A DNA stretch of 6,733 nucleotides. It comes from Dehalococcoidia bacterium (GTDB taxonomy: Bacteria > Chloroflexota > Dehalococcoidia > Dehalococcoidales > UBA1222). The notes beneath the pieces are model-generated. The model did no database searches. It was given only the letters and a program-made list of their open reading frames with translations, and was not told the DNA's origin. Shown piece by piece: positions 4,899 through 6,733 of this stretch. Each line of letters starts with the position of its first letter. Positions within the stretch are counted from its first letter, which is position 1. Location: positions 1 through 6,733 of the forward strand of contig WRNP01000073.1 in assembly GCA_009776515.1 (NCBI GenBank), in the 5' to 3' direction. Made by a program: the position numbers and the translations under genes.

Positions 4899-6326
4899 TC
4901 ATACCCCTGCCAGTCGGACGCCTTCCGTCAGAAGAGTGTCCACTGTATCTGGGCTTTGCGACTCACTGTAGATTCTTAGGAGCGGTTCCGTGCCCGAGAA
5001 CCTGATGAGCAACCAGCTCCCGTCGGCCAGTATAAAACGGAACCCGTCCAAGGTGTCCTTGCGCACAACCGATACGTTGGCCAGAGATATCGGGCTTGCC
5101 TTTTCCAGCCGGGCGACGATCACAGCTCTCTCGATGGCAGCGAAGACCACATCGCGGCGGTCGTAGTGGTGGGGGCCGACCTTGGTGTAGAGATAAGCCA
5201 AAAGCTCGGAGGGCGTTTTGCCGGTGCGCGCCATGAAGTCAAGAAATAGCAGCCCGGATAGGATGCCGTCACGCTCCGGAACGTGTCCGCGGTAGCCGTA
5301 GCCGCCGCTCTCTTCGCCGCCCACCATGGCATTCTCGCGCTGCATCACGGGGGCTACATACTTGAAGCCCACCGGCACTTCAAACACCGGCACGTCGTAG
5401 AGCTGCCCCAGTTTGTCTAGCATGCCGGAGGAGGTGATGGTGCGCACGATGGCTCCCCGTTGAGCGCGCACTTCAAGCAGATAGAGCGTCAGCAAGGCGT
5501 ATACTTGGAGTTGATTAAGGAAGTTGCCGTGCTCATCCATGAGACCCAAGCGATCGGCATCGCCGTCGTTTGCGATTCCCACAGAGGCCCCCGACTCTTT
5601 TACGGCGGAGGCCAGACGGGTGAGGTTTGGGGCGATGGGCTCGGGCTGTCTCATTCCGGGGAAGCTGGGGTTGGGTTCGGCACGGATTTCCAGGATGCGG
5701 CTCTGACCGCCATCCAGCAATTGCGGGTAGTATCCGGCTCCCGCACCGTGCATGGGGTCTACCATGACCGTAAAGCCAGCCCTCTTTATTGCCTCCAGAT
5801 CCACCAAGCGGCCAACCTGGACTGCATATGATGGGCGGAGATCGGCAAAACGCACCAGATCTTGGCTAATGGCGGTCGAAATATCCAAACATTTTACGTC
5901 CTCGCTTGAGGTTTCGGCAGCCCGGTGCTCAATCTCAGCCACGGTCCCGACCGGAGCGCTGGCTCCGTCAGGGGACTTGTACTTGAGGCCGTTCCAGGTG
6001 GCGGGGTTGTGGGAGGCGGTGACGACGATGCCGCCGCCGGCCCCCATATTCGCGATGCCCCAGCTTATGACAGGGGTGGGCACCGCCCGGTCGGATAGGA
6101 CTGCCCTGATATGGTTGCCGGCCAGGACCTCAGCTGCGGCGCGGGCGAAATCCGCCGAGGCAAAGCGGGTATCATAGCCGATGATCTGCTCTCGGTCTGC
6201 CAGGCCGCAAGCCTTTAGGTAGTCTGCAATGGCCTGGACGCAGCGATGCACGTTATCGAAGGTGAAATCATTGGCGATGACGGCTCGCCAGCCGTCGGTG
6301 CCGAATTTGATGGCATTACCCGTCAT
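4899..6326 (-). CDS. Phosphoglucomutase/phosphomannomutase (alpha-D-phosphohexomutase)
   Basis: This cytoplasmic enzyme moves phosphate between C6 and C1 of glucose or mannose through a phosphoserine, supplying sugar-1-phosphates for nucleotide sugars. All four family sites are present in its 475 residues: phosphoserine loop TASHNP (103-108, Ser105), metal loop DGDADR (254-259), sugar-recognition loop GEESGG (337-342, Glu338 and Ser340), and phosphate-binding RFSGTEPLLRIY (442-453). FGTDGWR (8-14) marks a normal N-terminus. Length is as expected for the bacterial PGM/PMM group. ATG at 6326 overlaps the metK stop in an ATGA (6326-6323), so the two are probably translationally coupled. The isomerase gene follows 29 bases downstream, which fits a glucose/mannose phosphate role. 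Glucose versus mannose preference cannot be decided from sequence. Confidence 0.94.
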   Translation of the reverse strand: MTGNAIKFGTDGWRAVIANDFTFDNVHRCVQAIADYLKACGLADREQIIGYDTRFASADFARAAAEVLAGNHIRAVLSDRAVPTPVISWGIANMGAGGGIVVTASHNPATWNGLKYKSPDGASAPVGTVAEIEHRAAETSSEDVKCLDISTAISQDLVRFADLRPSYAVQVGRLVDLEAIKRAGFTVMVDPMHGAGAGYYPQLLDGGQSRILEIRAEPNPSFPGMRQPEPIAPNLTRLASAVKESGASVGIANDGDADRLGLMDEHGNFLNQLQVYALLTLYLLEVRAQRGAIVRTITSSGMLDKLGQLYDVPVFEVPVGFKYVAPVMQRENAMVGGEESGGYGYRGHVPERDGILSGLLFLDFMARTGKTPSELLAYLYTKVGPHHYDRRDVVFAAIERAVIVARLEKASPISLANVSVVRKDTLDGFRFILADGSWLLIRFSGTEPLLRIYSESQSPDTVDTLLTEGVRLAGV

Positions 6327-6733
6327 GCTTGCCTGTCCCCTAAGGCTTCCTTCTTAAGCACGCTAGCCAGATCCGTTTTTTCCCAGGGCAGTCTTAGGTC
6401 GGGGCGACCGAAATGCCCGTAGGAGGCGGTCCGACGATAGATGGGTCGGCGCAGCCTGAGTTTCTGGATGATGGCCTCGGGGCGGAAATCGAAGTGTTTT
6501 TCTACCAGCTCGCCAAGCAACGTCAGCGGCACATGCTCCGTGCCGAAAGATTCCAGCGAGACAGATAATGGTTTGGCTTTGCCGATGACGTAGGATACCT
6601 GAAGCTCAATGCGATCGGCGAGCCCCGCCGCCACCAGGTTTTTAGCCACGTAGCGGGCGAAATAGGCGGCGGAGCGGTCTACCTTGGTGGGATCCTTGCC
6701 GGAGAAAGCGCCGCCGCCGTGGCGGGCAAAGCC
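6323..6733 (-). CDS. metK: S-adenosylmethionine synthetase, C-terminal 136 residues (runs off right edge)
   Basis: MetK makes S-adenosylmethionine from methionine and ATP, releasing phosphate and pyrophosphate. The frame is open from base 6733. It begins GFARHGGGAFSGKDPTKVD, which contains the highly conserved glycine-rich loop GGGAFSGKDPTKVDRS with active-site lysines. It continues through ELQVSYVIGKAKPLS and SYGHFGRPD and ends PWEKTD plus a short tail, all typical of the third domain and C-terminus. An ATG-like internal start at 6649 is only a GTG valine in the middle of the domain and is not the gene start. The gene is complete at its 3' end and overlaps the phosphohexomutase start by four bases. 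The N-terminal part and promoter lie outside the window. Confidence 0.96.
   Translation of the reverse strand, partial: GFARHGGGAFSGKDPTKVDRSAAYFARYVAKNLVAAGLADRIELQVSYVIGKAKPLSVSLESFGTEHVPLTLLGELVEKHFDFRPEAIIQKLRLRRPIYRRTASYGHFGRPDLRLPWEKTDLASVLKKEALGDRQA

Overview
The window is bacterial chromosomal DNA with every supported gene on the minus strand, so transcription runs from high to low coordinates. Lineage is an inference. An unusually short one-core EF-Ts, a SIS-type bifunctional phosphoglucose/phosphomannose isomerase, a phosphohexomutase of the type common in Chloroflexota, an MmpS-like membrane protein and the order rpsB-tsf-pyrH-frr together suggest a Chloroflexota (Dehalococcoidia-like) genome, probably an uncultured one. 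No rRNA, tRNA or CRISPR array was seen.

Layout in transcription order. (1) 6733-3799 is a metabolic operon: the 3' part of metK (S-adenosylmethionine synthetase, running off the right edge), a phosphoglucomutase/phosphomannomutase overlapping metK by an ATGA, and a bifunctional phosphoglucose/phosphomannose isomerase 29 bases further on. The last two interconvert glucose-1-P/glucose-6-P, mannose-1-P/mannose-6-P and fructose-6-P, supplying sugar phosphates for glycolysis/gluconeogenesis and for nucleotide-sugar and glycan synthesis. (2) 3703-3172 is a single small gene with its own extended -10 promoter, encoding a membrane-anchored protein with an MmpS-like extracytoplasmic domain and a short repeat tail. 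(3) 3128-373 is the translation operon rpsB-tsf-pyrH-frr (ribosomal protein S2, EF-Ts, UMP kinase, ribosome recycling factor), with an extended -10 promoter just before rpsB and a probable terminator hairpin at 300-320. Three of its four genes begin with GTG or TTG. (4) 190-1 holds what looks like the 5' end of an insertion sequence: a consensus-like promoter, a perfect 14-bp inverted repeat, and the first 40 codons of a probable transposase running off the left edge.

The most interesting signal is in region 4. The inverted repeat buries the transposase Shine-Dalgarno sequence, but only in RNA that starts upstream of the element. The predicted native start lies inside the repeat and would leave the site free. 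This is the expected architecture for silencing read-through from the co-directional frr operon. The rest of the window is largely conserved housekeeping DNA, and I see no undescribed multi-gene system in it.
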